The translations under genes and the position numbers were made by a program. DNA of 64,000 bases from Herbidospora mongoliensis (GTDB lineage Bacteria; Actinomycetota; Actinomycetes; Streptosporangiales; Streptosporangiaceae): positions 558,001 through 622,000 of the forward strand of contig NZ_BBXD01000011.1 of the NCBI RefSeq assembly GCF_001570545.1. Direction: 5' to 3'. The notes under the pieces are model-generated. The model was not told where the DNA came from. It saw only the letters and a list, made by a program, of their open reading frames with translations, and ran no database searches. Below, one piece after another: positions 34,463 to 43,373 of the stretch (position 1 is the first letter of the stretch; the number at the start of each line of letters is the position of its first letter).

Positions 34463-35995
34463 TCAGAGTGCCTGATAGTCAAACCAGGCGAATTGCGCGG
34501 AATTCGAACTCGAACGGCCTTCGGAGGTCGCGTACAGAGCGATCATCGTGCCGATGAATCCCCCCGCCACCGTCGAGCTCAGGATCCGGCCGTCGACCGG
34601 CGGGCCCAAGGGCTGCCATTCGCCGGGCGTGAGCGCATACCGAGCTTGGTAGTCCTGGCCCCGCGCCTCGAAGCTCAGCCAGACCCGGCCTCCGGGTGCG
34701 TCGGCGCAGGCGGCGAGGGTGTCGATGCCTTCGGCGCGGTGGACCAGTTCGAGGCCGTTGGCGCCCAGTGACAGGCGGATGTGGAAGTCGTCGTTCTGGA
34801 TCAGGGCCAGGCCCGCGTGTTCGCCGGCGCCGGGGGTGAAGGTGAGTTCGGTGTGGGCGGCGAAGTCTATGTGGGTCTGCGGCCGGGCGATCAGGCTGGG
34901 GTTGCCGTGTTCCGTCAGGGAGGCTGGGCGCACCTTCAGGCGAAGGCCGTCGCCGACGGTCCAGAACGTCTCGCGTGGGGTCCGGAGGAACTGCCAGACC
35001 GGGTCGAGGCGGTCGAAGTGGTCGCACGACGGGGTGGCGGGCCAGCGGTGCACCGGCAGCGAGGGGGCGGTGAAGGTCGGCGTCACCTGATCGAAGACGG
35101 GCCATTCGTCTTCCCAGGTCACTCTGGTCAGGAAGGTCTCCCGGCCCAGGTTGTAGCCGTGTTCGCGCCTCACGGCGGCCATCTCCGGCGGGGTGGCGGA
35201 GGTCCCGCCGTACGGGCGGGTGGCGAGCAGGACCGACCACCATTCCCCCGACGGGGTCTCGACCAGGTCGGGGTGGCCCGTGGAGGTGATCGGGTGGCGC
35301 AGGCCCAGGTGGCGGTGGGTCAGCACGGGGTTGCGCGGGTTGCCCGCGTAGGGACCGGTGATGGTGCGGGAGCGGGCGACCATGACCGCGTGCTCCTCGG
35401 CGGTGCCGCCCTCGGAGGTCAGCAGGTAGTACCAGCCGTGCGCACGGTAGATGTGCGGGCCCTCGGCCCAGATCGCCCCGCGCAGGTGGGGGGTCCAGAT
35501 GACGTGTTCGTCGCCGACCAGCTTCAACGACGTGAGGTCCAGTTCCCGGAGCCAGATCTCGGTGTCGCCGTCGTACTCCTTGTTCTCCCGTTCCCGGGTG
35601 CCGTGCATCCAGCAGCGGCCGTCGTCGTCGAAGAACAACGACGGGTCGAAGCCGCGCGTCTCGGGGAACCAGACCGGTTCGCTCCACGGCCCGTGGGGGG
35701 AGGTCGCGGTCACGAGGAAGTTCCCCGCCGTCTCCATGAGCGTCGTGATCATGTAGAAGACGCCGTCGTGGTGGCGGATGGTCGGGGCGAAGATGCCCGC
35801 CGAGGGCTTCAGCCCGTCGAGGTCCAGTGAGTGCAGCACGTGGCCGAGTTGCCGCCAGTGCACCAGGTCACGGCTGTGGAACAGGGGGACCCCGGGGAAC
35901 CATTCGAACGACGACGTCACCACGTAGTAGTCGTCGCCGACGCGGCAGATCGAGGGGTCGGGGTGGAATCCGGGGATGATCGGGTTGGTGGACAC
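34463..35995 (-). CDS. GH43 family glycosidase, probable beta-xylosidase or arabinofuranosidase
   Basis: A 510-residue five-bladed propeller glycosidase with a C-terminal beta-sandwich, the layout of GH43 xylosidases. The catalytic base Asp is in GFHPDPS, the pKa-modulating Asp in GFDPSLFFDDDG and the acid Glu in WAEGPHIYR. The C-terminal jelly-roll (about 320-510) shapes the substrate pocket in relatives. No signal peptide is present, so it probably cleaves imported xylo-oligosaccharides inside the cell. GTG at 35995 has GGAGG eight bases upstream. It lies after a strong terminator following the xylanase gene. Confidence 0.92.
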   Translation of the reverse strand: MSTNPIIPGFHPDPSICRVGDDYYVVTSSFEWFPGVPLFHSRDLVHWRQLGHVLHSLDLDGLKPSAGIFAPTIRHHDGVFYMITTLMETAGNFLVTATSPHGPWSEPVWFPETRGFDPSLFFDDDGRCWMHGTRERENKEYDGDTEIWLRELDLTSLKLVGDEHVIWTPHLRGAIWAEGPHIYRAHGWYYLLTSEGGTAEEHAVMVARSRTITGPYAGNPRNPVLTHRHLGLRHPITSTGHPDLVETPSGEWWSVLLATRPYGGTSATPPEMAAVRREHGYNLGRETFLTRVTWEDEWPVFDQVTPTFTAPSLPVHRWPATPSCDHFDRLDPVWQFLRTPRETFWTVGDGLRLKVRPASLTEHGNPSLIARPQTHIDFAAHTELTFTPGAGEHAGLALIQNDDFHIRLSLGANGLELVHRAEGIDTLAACADAPGGRVWLSFEARGQDYQARYALTPGEWQPLGPPVDGRILSSTVAGGFIGTMIALYATSEGRSSSNSAQFAWFDYQAL

Positions 35996-36018
35996 CGGTG
36001 GAGCCTCCGGGATGAGAA

Positions 36019-36060
36019 GGCGCCGGGCCCCGCACGCTGCGGAAGGCGGGGCCCGGCGCC
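36019..36060 (-). terminator. Strong terminator after the xylanase gene
   Basis: GGCGCCGGGCCCCGC at 36019-36033 is perfectly complementary to 36046-36060, a 15-bp GC-only stem with a 12-base loop. It lies 20 bases beyond the xylanase stop at 36081 and upstream of the GH43 start, so it should insulate the two genes. Confidence 0.9.
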
Positions 36061-36080
36061 AGAACCTATTGGACCATGCA

Positions 36081-38963
36081 CTACTTACCGAGCCGTAGCG
36101 CTCCCCATCGCGCCGTGGACAGATAGCTCTGTCCTGTCGGATCCTGCCAGGTCACAGCCGCGCTACGGGCCGTCCCGGTCGCGTCGTTGATCTGCACGTC
36201 GAAGCCGAGGACCCGGTCCTTGGCGAGGGTCACCGTCGGCAGCCTGATGGCCGCCTCGACGATGTATCCGGTCGACGTGCGGGAGACGGCGCTGGTCAGG
36301 TTGTCCTTGATGGCGAAGGCGTCGAAGGTGCCGCCGATCGACTCGGCGCCGGTGAAGGAGATCCGGTACTGGCCGTCGTCATCGTCGTAGCCCTTGTTCT
36401 TGTTGTTCTCGGGGTCGACGAAGATCTCGACGCTGTCCTCCTCCCACGCGTTCGGCGACTCCTCGCTCAGCAGGGGATCGGTGACCTTCGCCAGGACGTA
36501 GAGCGTCCCGGTGGGCGACCAGAGCGCGCGGACCTTGGCCGTGGCGCCGGAGGTGCCCTGGATCCAGGTCCCCGTCTCGACGGGGGTGGCCTTGTTCCAG
36601 ACGGTCTCGGCCACGCCGTCGACGACCGGGGTCTCCTTCGGCGCGGTGAACTCCTTGACCTCGGGAACGAAGGTCAGAGTCCCGGTCCACGACGCGTCGG
36701 GGCCGCTGCTGACATCGTCGATCGTCAGCGCCAGGCCCGTAGCGGAGCCGGAGGGCAGCAGCGCCTCCGCCTGCCAGCCCGTGCCGGTCTTCTTGGTGTG
36801 CGCCTTGAATCCCTGGGCGTGGGTCCCGCCGCGCTGGATCCTGTACGTCGTCGATCCGACCTTCAGCGAAAGGGAGTCGGTCTTGTCGTCGGTCGCATCG
36901 GTGACGTTCGCGAAGACGTACACACCCGAAGGGGCTTTTCGCAGTTGGAAGGAGGCCGACAGGTTCCCGACCCGGGCCACGGGCGTGTCCGGGAGACGGT
37001 CCCACTGCGGGTCGCGTTTGCCGTCGACGGTCACCGTTCCGGCGGGGACGATCTGTGAAAGATTCACCGGCGGCAGCTTCGACGGGTCGGCGATGCCCCA
37101 GAACGCCGGCTTCGCCTGGAGTTCGTCGTCGAAGGGCAGCGGCGGGTTCAGGCGGTTGATCGGGAAGGTCGACAGCCAGGTCGCGTCGTCGGCCACGCCC
37201 CAGATCGTCACCGACGTCAGCTTGTCGGCCTGCCTGCGGAAGACGTCGAAGATCTCCTTGTAGCGGTGGCCCTGCCGCGCCAGCACCTCGGCCGGGACGC
37301 TCGCGTAGGTCGACACGAAGTCGGTGTAGACCGACACGTCGAGCTCGGTGACCTGCTGCTCCACGCCCAGCGTCGCGAAGCGCTCGATGCTGTCCTCGAT
37401 GAAATAGGCCGGCGGGTGCTCGATGTTGACGTGGAGCTGGTGGCCGACGGCGTCGATCGGCACGCCCTCGTCGCGGAGCTGCTTGACCACCTTGTACATC
37501 GCCTCCCGCTTGCGCGGGAACTCGGTGTTGTAGTCGTTGAAGACCAGCGTCGCGGCGGGGTCGACCTCGCGGGCGACCCGGAACGCGGTCCGGATGTAGT
37601 CGAGGCCGGCGATCTCGAACCACGGCGAGCGGCGCAGGCCGTCGGGCTGGTTCTCGTCGATGACCTCGTTGACGACGTCCCACGTCCCGATGCGGCCCTT
37701 GTAGCGGCCCATCACGGCGCGGATGTGGTTCTCGATGCGCTGGAGCAGGATCTCCTTGGTCGCGCCCTCGAACACCCAGGCGGGGGTCTGGCTGTGCCAG
37801 ACGAGGGTGTGACCGCGGAACTCAAGATCATTGGAAACCGCGAAGTCGACCAGCGCGTCACCTTCGGCGAAGGTGAACTGGCCCTCGGCCGGCTCGGTCG
37901 CGTCCCACTTCAGCGCGTTGCCGGGGGTGACGCTCCCGTAGTGCTTGTTGATCAGTTTCGCGTGCTCGCCGAGCGAGGCGCCCCGGTAGAAGGCCGCGCC
38001 GAGCGTGAAGGGCACGGTGTCCTTGAGCGACGGGATGTCGGTCTGGATGGGTTTCGGGACGACGTACTCCACCGTGAAGTCGTCGATCTCGAACGGGAGG
38101 GTGCCTTCGCCGGACTCGACGTAGAAGCTCAGGAAGTCGACGTCGTGGGCCAGCGTGTAGGTGCCGGTGAGCTCGGTCCATCCGGTGACGGTCGACGGCG
38201 CGACGACGCGCTCATAGGAGGGCGTGCCGTTCTGCCGCCGTTCGATCGACAGGCCGAGTGACTGCGCCTGGGCCGACCGGACCCAGATCGAGACGGTGTA
38301 CTTCGAACCCTTGCCCAGCTTGCCCAGCACGTTCAGCGAAGGACCGTCCCAGGAGGCCTGCCGATTGGTCACGGACAGTCCGTAGGCGCCGGAATGCGCC
38401 GCCGAGCCCGTGGCGGTCAGCGTCGACCCGCCCCGGGGGTTCCAGCCCTGCGCGGTCCCGGTCTCGAAATCGGTGGACAGGCCCGACTGCGTGGGATCGC
38501 TGTCCGACGTGATGACGACGTCGTCGACGGTGAAGTCGGCCGTCGCGTCGGAGCTCTCGAAGTAGAGGTTCAGGGTGGAGTCGGCGGAGTAGCTGTAGGA
38601 CCCGGACAGTTCGGTGAATCCCCCCGGAGAGGACGTCGCCGCCCCGACCTGCTCCCAGGTGGTCGAGCCGCCCGCCGGGGTCCGCTCGACCGTCAGCGCG
38701 ACCGCGCCGGAGACCTTCGCGGTCACGTTGTAGGTGACGCCCTTCTCGAAGGGCGGGGTGATCTGGGCGCCCATCCAGGTCTGGGTCCGCCCGGTCACGC
38801 GCAACGCGCCGGTGGAGGTGTCGAGGGCGACCCCGCCACCGCGCGGGCCCCAGCCCTGGGCGCCGGAGGTGAAGTCATAAGTGGCGATGGTGGTGACATT
38901 CGCCCGGGCCGGGACGGCCAGGCATAACAGGACGAGCATCAAGGCCGTCACGGCTCGGAACAT
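36081..38963 (-). CDS. Secreted multidomain GH10 endo-1,4-beta-xylanase
   Basis: A 960-residue exported xylanase. A signal peptide (1-21) is followed by two CBM22/CBM4-like modules (about 25-152 and 160-302, both with FTELSGSY- or WTELTGTY-type strands and DDVVI/DDFTV ends). The GH10 barrel (about 308-628) has acid/base Glu433 in TWDVVNE and nucleophile Glu540 in VTELDVS. Two CBM9-like modules complete the protein (about 635-765 and 770-960); the last contains SVEIFVDPENNKNKGYDDDDGQYRISF. It would bind and cut xylan outside the cell. It starts 13 bases after the GH5 stop, so both enzymes are probably on one transcript under the LacI-type regulator. Confidence 0.95.
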   Translation of the reverse strand: MFRAVTALMLVLLCLAVPARANVTTIATYDFTSGAQGWGPRGGGVALDTSTGALRVTGRTQTWMGAQITPPFEKGVTYNVTAKVSGAVALTVERTPAGGSTTWEQVGAATSSPGGFTELSGSYSYSADSTLNLYFESSDATADFTVDDVVITSDSDPTQSGLSTDFETGTAQGWNPRGGSTLTATGSAAHSGAYGLSVTNRQASWDGPSLNVLGKLGKGSKYTVSIWVRSAQAQSLGLSIERRQNGTPSYERVVAPSTVTGWTELTGTYTLAHDVDFLSFYVESGEGTLPFEIDDFTVEYVVPKPIQTDIPSLKDTVPFTLGAAFYRGASLGEHAKLINKHYGSVTPGNALKWDATEPAEGQFTFAEGDALVDFAVSNDLEFRGHTLVWHSQTPAWVFEGATKEILLQRIENHIRAVMGRYKGRIGTWDVVNEVIDENQPDGLRRSPWFEIAGLDYIRTAFRVAREVDPAATLVFNDYNTEFPRKREAMYKVVKQLRDEGVPIDAVGHQLHVNIEHPPAYFIEDSIERFATLGVEQQVTELDVSVYTDFVSTYASVPAEVLARQGHRYKEIFDVFRRQADKLTSVTIWGVADDATWLSTFPINRLNPPLPFDDELQAKPAFWGIADPSKLPPVNLSQIVPAGTVTVDGKRDPQWDRLPDTPVARVGNLSASFQLRKAPSGVYVFANVTDATDDKTDSLSLKVGSTTYRIQRGGTHAQGFKAHTKKTGTGWQAEALLPSGSATGLALTIDDVSSGPDASWTGTLTFVPEVKEFTAPKETPVVDGVAETVWNKATPVETGTWIQGTSGATAKVRALWSPTGTLYVLAKVTDPLLSEESPNAWEEDSVEIFVDPENNKNKGYDDDDGQYRISFTGAESIGGTFDAFAIKDNLTSAVSRTSTGYIVEAAIRLPTVTLAKDRVLGFDVQINDATGTARSAAVTWQDPTGQSYLSTARWGALRLGK

Positions 38964-38976
38964 GAGGGGTGTACTC

Positions 38977-40347
38977 CTAGTGCAGATTCGCGCTGAGCAG
39001 GTCGAGCAAGGGTTGCCGGCGGGCGCAGTTGGCCAGAGCGAAGGAGTCGGCCAGGGCCAGCAGTTCCTCGTCGGTCCGGCCGCGGAACACCTCGGCGTAC
39101 TCGGGGAGAAGCGCCTGGGCGATCAGGACGTGCCGGATGAGGTCGTCGATCTGGTAGCGGGCGCCCCACGGGTAGGGGTCCCAGGTGGGGAACTCGGTCT
39201 CCATGAGCTGGTGCAGCGGCGAGATCTCGGCCGAGCTCTCCTCCATGGTCGAGCCCCACCGGTCGGCGCCGAGGCGGCCCTTCTTGGCGATGAAATCGCC
39301 GAAGGTTCCCATGTACGGTTCACCGGCCGTGGCGAGCCCCTGAAGACCGACGTCCTTGTACGTCCAGAGCGACCACCCCGCCGAATGCGCGTCGAAGATC
39401 TCCAGCTGGTCGCGGAGGATCTGGTAGCGCTGCTCGTCGATCTCGGGCTTGCCGGTGTAGACGGGCCCGAACTCGCCCACCCAGATGGGCGTACCGGTCT
39501 CCCGCTGGAAGACCGTCCGCTTCTCGAAGGTGGCCTCCAGCGTCGAGCGGTCGACCCACTCGCCGCGCGTCTCGCCGGGGTAGGGGCCGCCATGGGCGAA
39601 GCCGGCCAGGGCGTAGTCGTGGCAGACGAAGACCGTGTTCTCGTACACCTCGCGGAAGATCGAGAAGTCGGTCGAGTAGGTGTTGCCGTCGAGGAACAGC
39701 ACGTGGCCGGGGTCGACCGCGCGGATCGCCTTGACCAGGCGGTCGTAGAACGGGCCGACGACCCGGCCGTGCACGTCGCCGGGCTCGTTGATCGGGTTGT
39801 AGCCGGCCACCCACGGGTTGTCCTTGTAGCGGTCGGCCATGACCTCCCACAGGTGCACGGCGCGGTCCTGGAACTGGCGGAAGTTCCAGAAGGCGGCGAT
39901 GTGGGTGGGGTTGTCGGAGTGCCAGTGCTGGTTCTGCGAGCCGGGCAGGGCGTGCAGGTCGATGACGCTGTAGATGCCGCGTTCGGCCAGCAGGGCGATG
40001 ACCCGGTCGAGGTGGCGGAAGCCGTGCTCGATGATCTCGAAGGGCCGGTCGTCCGACTCGAAGTGGTGGTAGTTGATCGGGATGCGGACGCAGTTCATGC
40101 CCAGGTCACGCAGCAGATCGGCGTCGGCTGGGCCGAAGAATGAGGTTAACAAGCGGTCGAAGAACAGCTCGGAGCTTTCCTCACCAAGGACCTCGCGCAC
40201 GGCCGACCGCATGGTCGACTCGTTGGCGGTGTAGCCGGTGATGAAGTTCTCCATGTTGAGCCAGCCGCCGAGCCCGACGCCACGAAGGCGCACCGGACGC
40301 CCGGACGGGTCGACGAGATGAGATCCGGACACGCGCAGGTCGGGCAT
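38977..40347 (-). CDS. GH5 family glycoside hydrolase (cellulase superfamily)
   Basis: A 456-residue (beta/alpha)8 glycosidase. The acid/base Glu is in GYNPINEPGD and the nucleophile Glu in WVGEFGPVY; GVGLGGWLNMENFI and IDLHALPGSQN are typical of exo-glucanase-like GH5 members. It lacks a signal peptide, so it probably acts on imported gluco- or manno-oligosaccharides, unlike the secreted xylanase next to it. ATG at 40347 is chosen because AAGGGGA lies eight bases upstream; upstream in-frame starts lack this. A GAAAGTTTC operator sits directly before the Shine-Dalgarno. Confidence 0.9.
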   Translation of the reverse strand: MPDLRVSGSHLVDPSGRPVRLRGVGLGGWLNMENFITGYTANESTMRSAVREVLGEESSELFFDRLLTSFFGPADADLLRDLGMNCVRIPINYHHFESDDRPFEIIEHGFRHLDRVIALLAERGIYSVIDLHALPGSQNQHWHSDNPTHIAAFWNFRQFQDRAVHLWEVMADRYKDNPWVAGYNPINEPGDVHGRVVGPFYDRLVKAIRAVDPGHVLFLDGNTYSTDFSIFREVYENTVFVCHDYALAGFAHGGPYPGETRGEWVDRSTLEATFEKRTVFQRETGTPIWVGEFGPVYTGKPEIDEQRYQILRDQLEIFDAHSAGWSLWTYKDVGLQGLATAGEPYMGTFGDFIAKKGRLGADRWGSTMEESSAEISPLHQLMETEFPTWDPYPWGARYQIDDLIRHVLIAQALLPEYAEVFRGRTDEELLALADSFALANCARRQPLLDLLSANLH

Positions 40348-40358
40348 CAGTTCCCCTT

Positions 40359-40367
40359 GAAAGTTTC
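40359..40367. promoter_or_regulatory. GAAA(S)TTTC operator before the GH5-GH10 operon
   Basis: GAAAGTTTC is a palindrome around a central G/C and matches three other sites in the locus (40477-40490, 44705-44713, 46712-46720). It lies between the promoter at 40397-40426 and the GH5 start, so a bound repressor could block elongation. Similar sequences are bound by LacI-family regulators of xylan and cellulose genes in streptomycetes. Confidence 0.65.
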
Positions 40368-40396
40368 GGAGTGTCACCGAATATTTCGCAAGCCGC

Positions 40397-40426
40397 AGCA
40401 TAGATATCCTGCTCGCGGACCGTCAA
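40397..40426 (-). promoter_or_regulatory. Promoter of the GH5-GH10 operon
   Basis: On the minus strand TTGACG (40426-40421) and TATGCT (40402-40397) are separated by 18 bp, the best -35/-10 pair seen in the window. The predicted start of transcription is near 40390, upstream of the GAAAGTTTC site. Confidence 0.6.
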
Positions 40427-40476
40427 CAAAGAGCTGGGAGCGCTACCACCGGGAATGACGCCCCTGCTACGCGGAC

Positions 40477-40490
40477 CCGAAACCTTTCGG
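40477..40490. promoter_or_regulatory. GAAA-TTTC operator in the lacI promoter
   Basis: CCGAAA and TTTCGG are symmetrical around two central C residues. The site ends one base before the -10 candidate TACACT (40492-40497), which in turn lies seven bases before the lacI ATG. The regulator is therefore probably autorepressed and its mRNA leaderless. Confidence 0.6.
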
Positions 40491-40504
40491 ATACACTTCC
40501 GGCC

Positions 40505-41521
40505 ATGCCAGCGAAAAGGCGGGTGACGATCGCCGTAATCGCCCAAGAGGCGGGTGTGTCCGTCCCCACGGTGTCCAAGGTCATCAACGGTCGCCCCGAA
40601 GTAGCGCCGGAGACCCGGCAGCGGGTGGAACGGCTGTTGCACAAGCACGGCTACCAGCGCCGGGTGAGCCCCGGCGACGGCCCCGTCGGGCTCATCGACC
40701 TGGTGTTCGCCGAAATAGAGAGTCCATGGGCGATGGAGATCGTGCGCGGCGCCGAGACGGCCGCCCGTGAGGCGGAGTCCAGCGTCGTCATCTCGGTCCT
40801 GCACACCCACGCCGGGCCGGGCCGCGACTGGCTGGAGCGCATCGCGGCCCGTCGCACCGACGGCGTGGTGGTCGTCGCCTCGCGGCTGTCGTCCGGGCTG
40901 CAGAACCAGCTCGCGGCCCGGTCGATGCCCTTCGTCGTGGTCGACCCCGAGGGTGAGCCGGCCGGTGGCGTCGCCTCCGTCGGCGCCACCAACTGGCACG
41001 GCGGCCTGGCCGCCACCCGGCACCTGCTGGAACTCGGGCACCGCCGCGTCGCGATGATCGGCGGCCCGGCCGACATGTTGTGCAGCCGGGCCCGCATAGA
41101 CGGTTACCGGGCCGCCCTGGAAACCGCCGGGCTGCCCGTCGAGCCAGGCCTGATCCGTTACGGCAGCTTCCTCGCCGACGCCGGCCACGACCACGGTCAT
41201 GCCCTGCTGTCGCTGCCCGACCGCCCGACCGCCATCTTCGCCGGCAGCGACATGCAGGCGTTCGGAGTGTTCGAGGCGGCCCGGCAGCGCGGGCTGCGGG
41301 TGCCCGAGGACCTCAGCGTGGTCGGCTTCGACGACCTGCCGCTGGCCCAGTCGGCGTGGCCGCCGCTCACCACGGTCCGCCAGCCGCTCCAGGACATGGC
41401 CGCGCTGGCCACCCGGATGGTGCTGGCGATGGGCCGCGGGGAACACCCCGAGGCCCGCCGGGTCGAGCTGGCCACCGATCTGGTGGTCCGCGAAAGCACC
41501 GCACCGATCACCCTTTCGTAG
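40505..41521 (+). CDS. LacI family transcriptional regulator of the xylan/glucan locus
   Basis: A 338-residue repressor. The N-terminal helix-turn-helix with hinge (about 5-53: VTIAVIAQEAGVSVPTVSKVINGR, then ETRQRVERLLHKHGY) precedes a periplasmic-binding-protein-like sensor domain (about 60-338) with the C-terminal SVVGFDDLPLAQ. Sugar binding would release it from DNA. It is divergent from the GH5-GH10 operon and convergent with the ABC permease gene, with a 14-base overlap. A palindrome shared by four promoters in the locus is its likely site. It resembles streptomycete BxlR/CebR-type regulators in layout, but the inducer is unknown. Confidence 0.92.
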   Translation: MPAKRRVTIAVIAQEAGVSVPTVSKVINGRPEVAPETRQRVERLLHKHGYQRRVSPGDGPVGLIDLVFAEIESPWAMEIVRGAETAAREAESSVVISVLHTHAGPGRDWLERIAARRTDGVVVVASRLSSGLQNQLAARSMPFVVVDPEGEPAGGVASVGATNWHGGLAATRHLLELGHRRVAMIGGPADMLCSRARIDGYRAALETAGLPVEPGLIRYGSFLADAGHDHGHALLSLPDRPTAIFAGSDMQAFGVFEAARQRGLRVPEDLSVVGFDDLPLAQSAWPPLTTVRQPLQDMAALATRMVLAMGRGEHPEARRVELATDLVVRESTAPITLS

Positions 41522-42365
41522 CGCCTGCGGTGAGGCCGCCGATCAGCTGCCGCTCGGCGACCGCGTAGAAGGCCAGCGCCGGGATCATCGCCAAGACCAC
41601 GTACGCGAGGATCTTGGCGGTGTCGGCCGAATACTGGCCGGTGAACTGCTGCACGCCGACCGGGAGCGTCCACCACGCCTTGTCGTTGAACACCACCAGC
41701 GGCAGGAAGAAGTTGTTCCAGCTGTTGACGACGGCCAGCACCGACACCGTGGCCAGCGCGGGGCGGGCCATCGGCAGCAGGATCCGCCAGAAGAACCCGA
41801 ACGGCGTGCAGCCGTCGAGGATGGCGGCCTCTTCGACCTCATGCGGGATCGACCGGAAGAACGACCGCAGGATGATGATCGTCAGCGCCAGGCCGAAAGC
41901 GGCCTGGGGCAGGATCACCCCCAGTGGATTGTTCAGCAGGCCGAAGAACCGCAGGATGATGAACAGCGGCAGGATCGCGACCGCGAACGGGAACATCAGC
42001 CCGGCCGCGAACACGGTGAACAGCAACTCCCGGCCCCGGAAGGCGAACCGGGCGAACACGAACGCCGCCATCGCCGAGACCGCCACGGTGATGAACGCCG
42101 TGCTGAGCGCGATCAGCGAACTGTTGAAGACCTGCCGCCAGAACTCCGACGAGACGAGCACGTTCGTGTAGTTCTCCGGCACCCACGGCGCGGGCAGCCC
42201 GATCGGGTTGTTGGCCAGCTGCTGGTTGTCCTTGAAGCCGCCCAGGATCCCGTACACGATCGGCACCAGGATGAACACGCCGATGATGATGACGATCGTG
42301 TGCAGGGCGATCGGCCGGCCGAAACGAGCCACCGGGCTCCTGCGATCGCGCGCGTGGACGCTCAT
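41508..42365 (-). CDS. Carbohydrate ABC transporter permease (MalG-type)
   Basis: A 285-residue inner-membrane permease with six helices. The ATPase-docking EAA loop is EEAAILDGCTPFGFFWRILLP. It would form a heterodimer with the MalF-type permease encoded just upstream, whose stop it overlaps by four bases (ATGA), and import oligosaccharides delivered by the lipoprotein at 43374. GGGAGG lies upstream of ATG 42365. The 3' end overlaps the lacI gene on the opposite strand by 14 bases. Confidence 0.93.
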   Translation of the reverse strand: MSVHARDRRSPVARFGRPIALHTIVIIIGVFILVPIVYGILGGFKDNQQLANNPIGLPAPWVPENYTNVLVSSEFWRQVFNSSLIALSTAFITVAVSAMAAFVFARFAFRGRELLFTVFAAGLMFPFAVAILPLFIILRFFGLLNNPLGVILPQAAFGLALTIIILRSFFRSIPHEVEEAAILDGCTPFGFFWRILLPMARPALATVSVLAVVNSWNNFFLPLVVFNDKAWWTLPVGVQQFTGQYSADTAKILAYVVLAMIPALAFYAVAERQLIGGLTAGATKG

Positions 42366-43366
42366 CGGCGACCACCTCCCATGGTCGTGGTGGCACCCTC
42401 GAGGTCGCGCCGGAGCACGAACCGCTGGTAGCCGAGGGCGAAGACCAGGCTGAGCACGAACATCACCACGCTGATCGCGCTGGCGTAGCCGACCTGGAAG
42501 CGGTTGAAACCGAAGTCGTACATGGTCACGCCGAGGGTCTCCGAGGCGTGCACGGGGCCGCCTCCGGTCAGTACGTACACCAGGTCGAAGAGCTGGACGG
42601 TGCCGATCACCGCGAGGAAGGCCGTGATCCGGATCGTCGGGCCGAGCAGCGGCAGCGTCACGTAGCGGAACACGTGCCAGGGGGTCGCGCCGTCGATCTG
42701 GGCGGCCTCGGTGAGCTCCTTCGGGATGCTCTGCCGGCCGGCCAGATAAAGGATCATGTAGAAGCCGAAGTACTTCCAGGTCAACACGATGAACAGCGAG
42801 AACATGACCGTGTCGGGCTCGGACAGGAAGCTCGACGACCCGAGGCCCAGGAAACCGAGCACCTCGTTGGCGAATCCGCGCTCCGGCGACAGCAGCATGC
42901 TGAACAGGACGGCCGCGATGACCTCGCTGAGCACGTAGGGCGCGAAGAACAGCAGGCGGTACAGGGCCCGCAGGCGCATCTTCTGGTTCAGCAGCAGCGC
43001 GATGGCCAGGGCCAGCGGGAGCTGGACCACCAGCGACAGCACGATCAGGATCAGGCCGCGCTGGAGGTCCCCGAGGAAGATCTCGTTCTCCAGCAGCCGG
43101 GTGAAGTTGTCCAGGCCCACGAAGTTCTTCGGCAGGAGGCCGAAGCCGTTCCACTTGAAGACGCTGGAGTACATCGCCAGCAGGATCGGCGCCAGCACCA
43201 GCAACGAGAACAGGATCAGGCCGGGTAGCAGGAACAGGGTGATGGTGACCCGGGTCCGCAGCTTGCGTCGCTTCTCGGCGGCCGAACGGGGCCGCTGCGG
43301 GGGGATCAATCGTCGCGGAACCGGAGAGGCCCTGACGGCACTCTCCGGTCCTTTCGTCATCTTCAC
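42362..43366 (-). CDS. Carbohydrate ABC transporter permease (MalF-type)
   Basis: A 334-residue permease with six main helices and the EAA loop TEAAQIDGATPWHVFRYVTLP. An Arg/Lys-rich cytoplasmic N-terminus precedes the first helix (ITLFLLPGLILFSLLVLAPILL). It starts seven bases after the binding-protein gene stop and is coupled to the second permease, so the three genes form one import operon. No ATPase gene is present; actinobacterial sugar importers often share a single MsiK-type ATPase encoded elsewhere. Confidence 0.93.
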   Translation of the reverse strand: MKMTKGPESAVRASPVPRRLIPPQRPRSAAEKRRKLRTRVTITLFLLPGLILFSLLVLAPILLAMYSSVFKWNGFGLLPKNFVGLDNFTRLLENEIFLGDLQRGLILIVLSLVVQLPLALAIALLLNQKMRLRALYRLLFFAPYVLSEVIAAVLFSMLLSPERGFANEVLGFLGLGSSSFLSEPDTVMFSLFIVLTWKYFGFYMILYLAGRQSIPKELTEAAQIDGATPWHVFRYVTLPLLGPTIRITAFLAVIGTVQLFDLVYVLTGGGPVHASETLGVTMYDFGFNRFQVGYASAISVVMFVLSLVFALGYQRFVLRRDLEGATTTMGGGRR

Positions 43367-43373
43367 GCCGCGA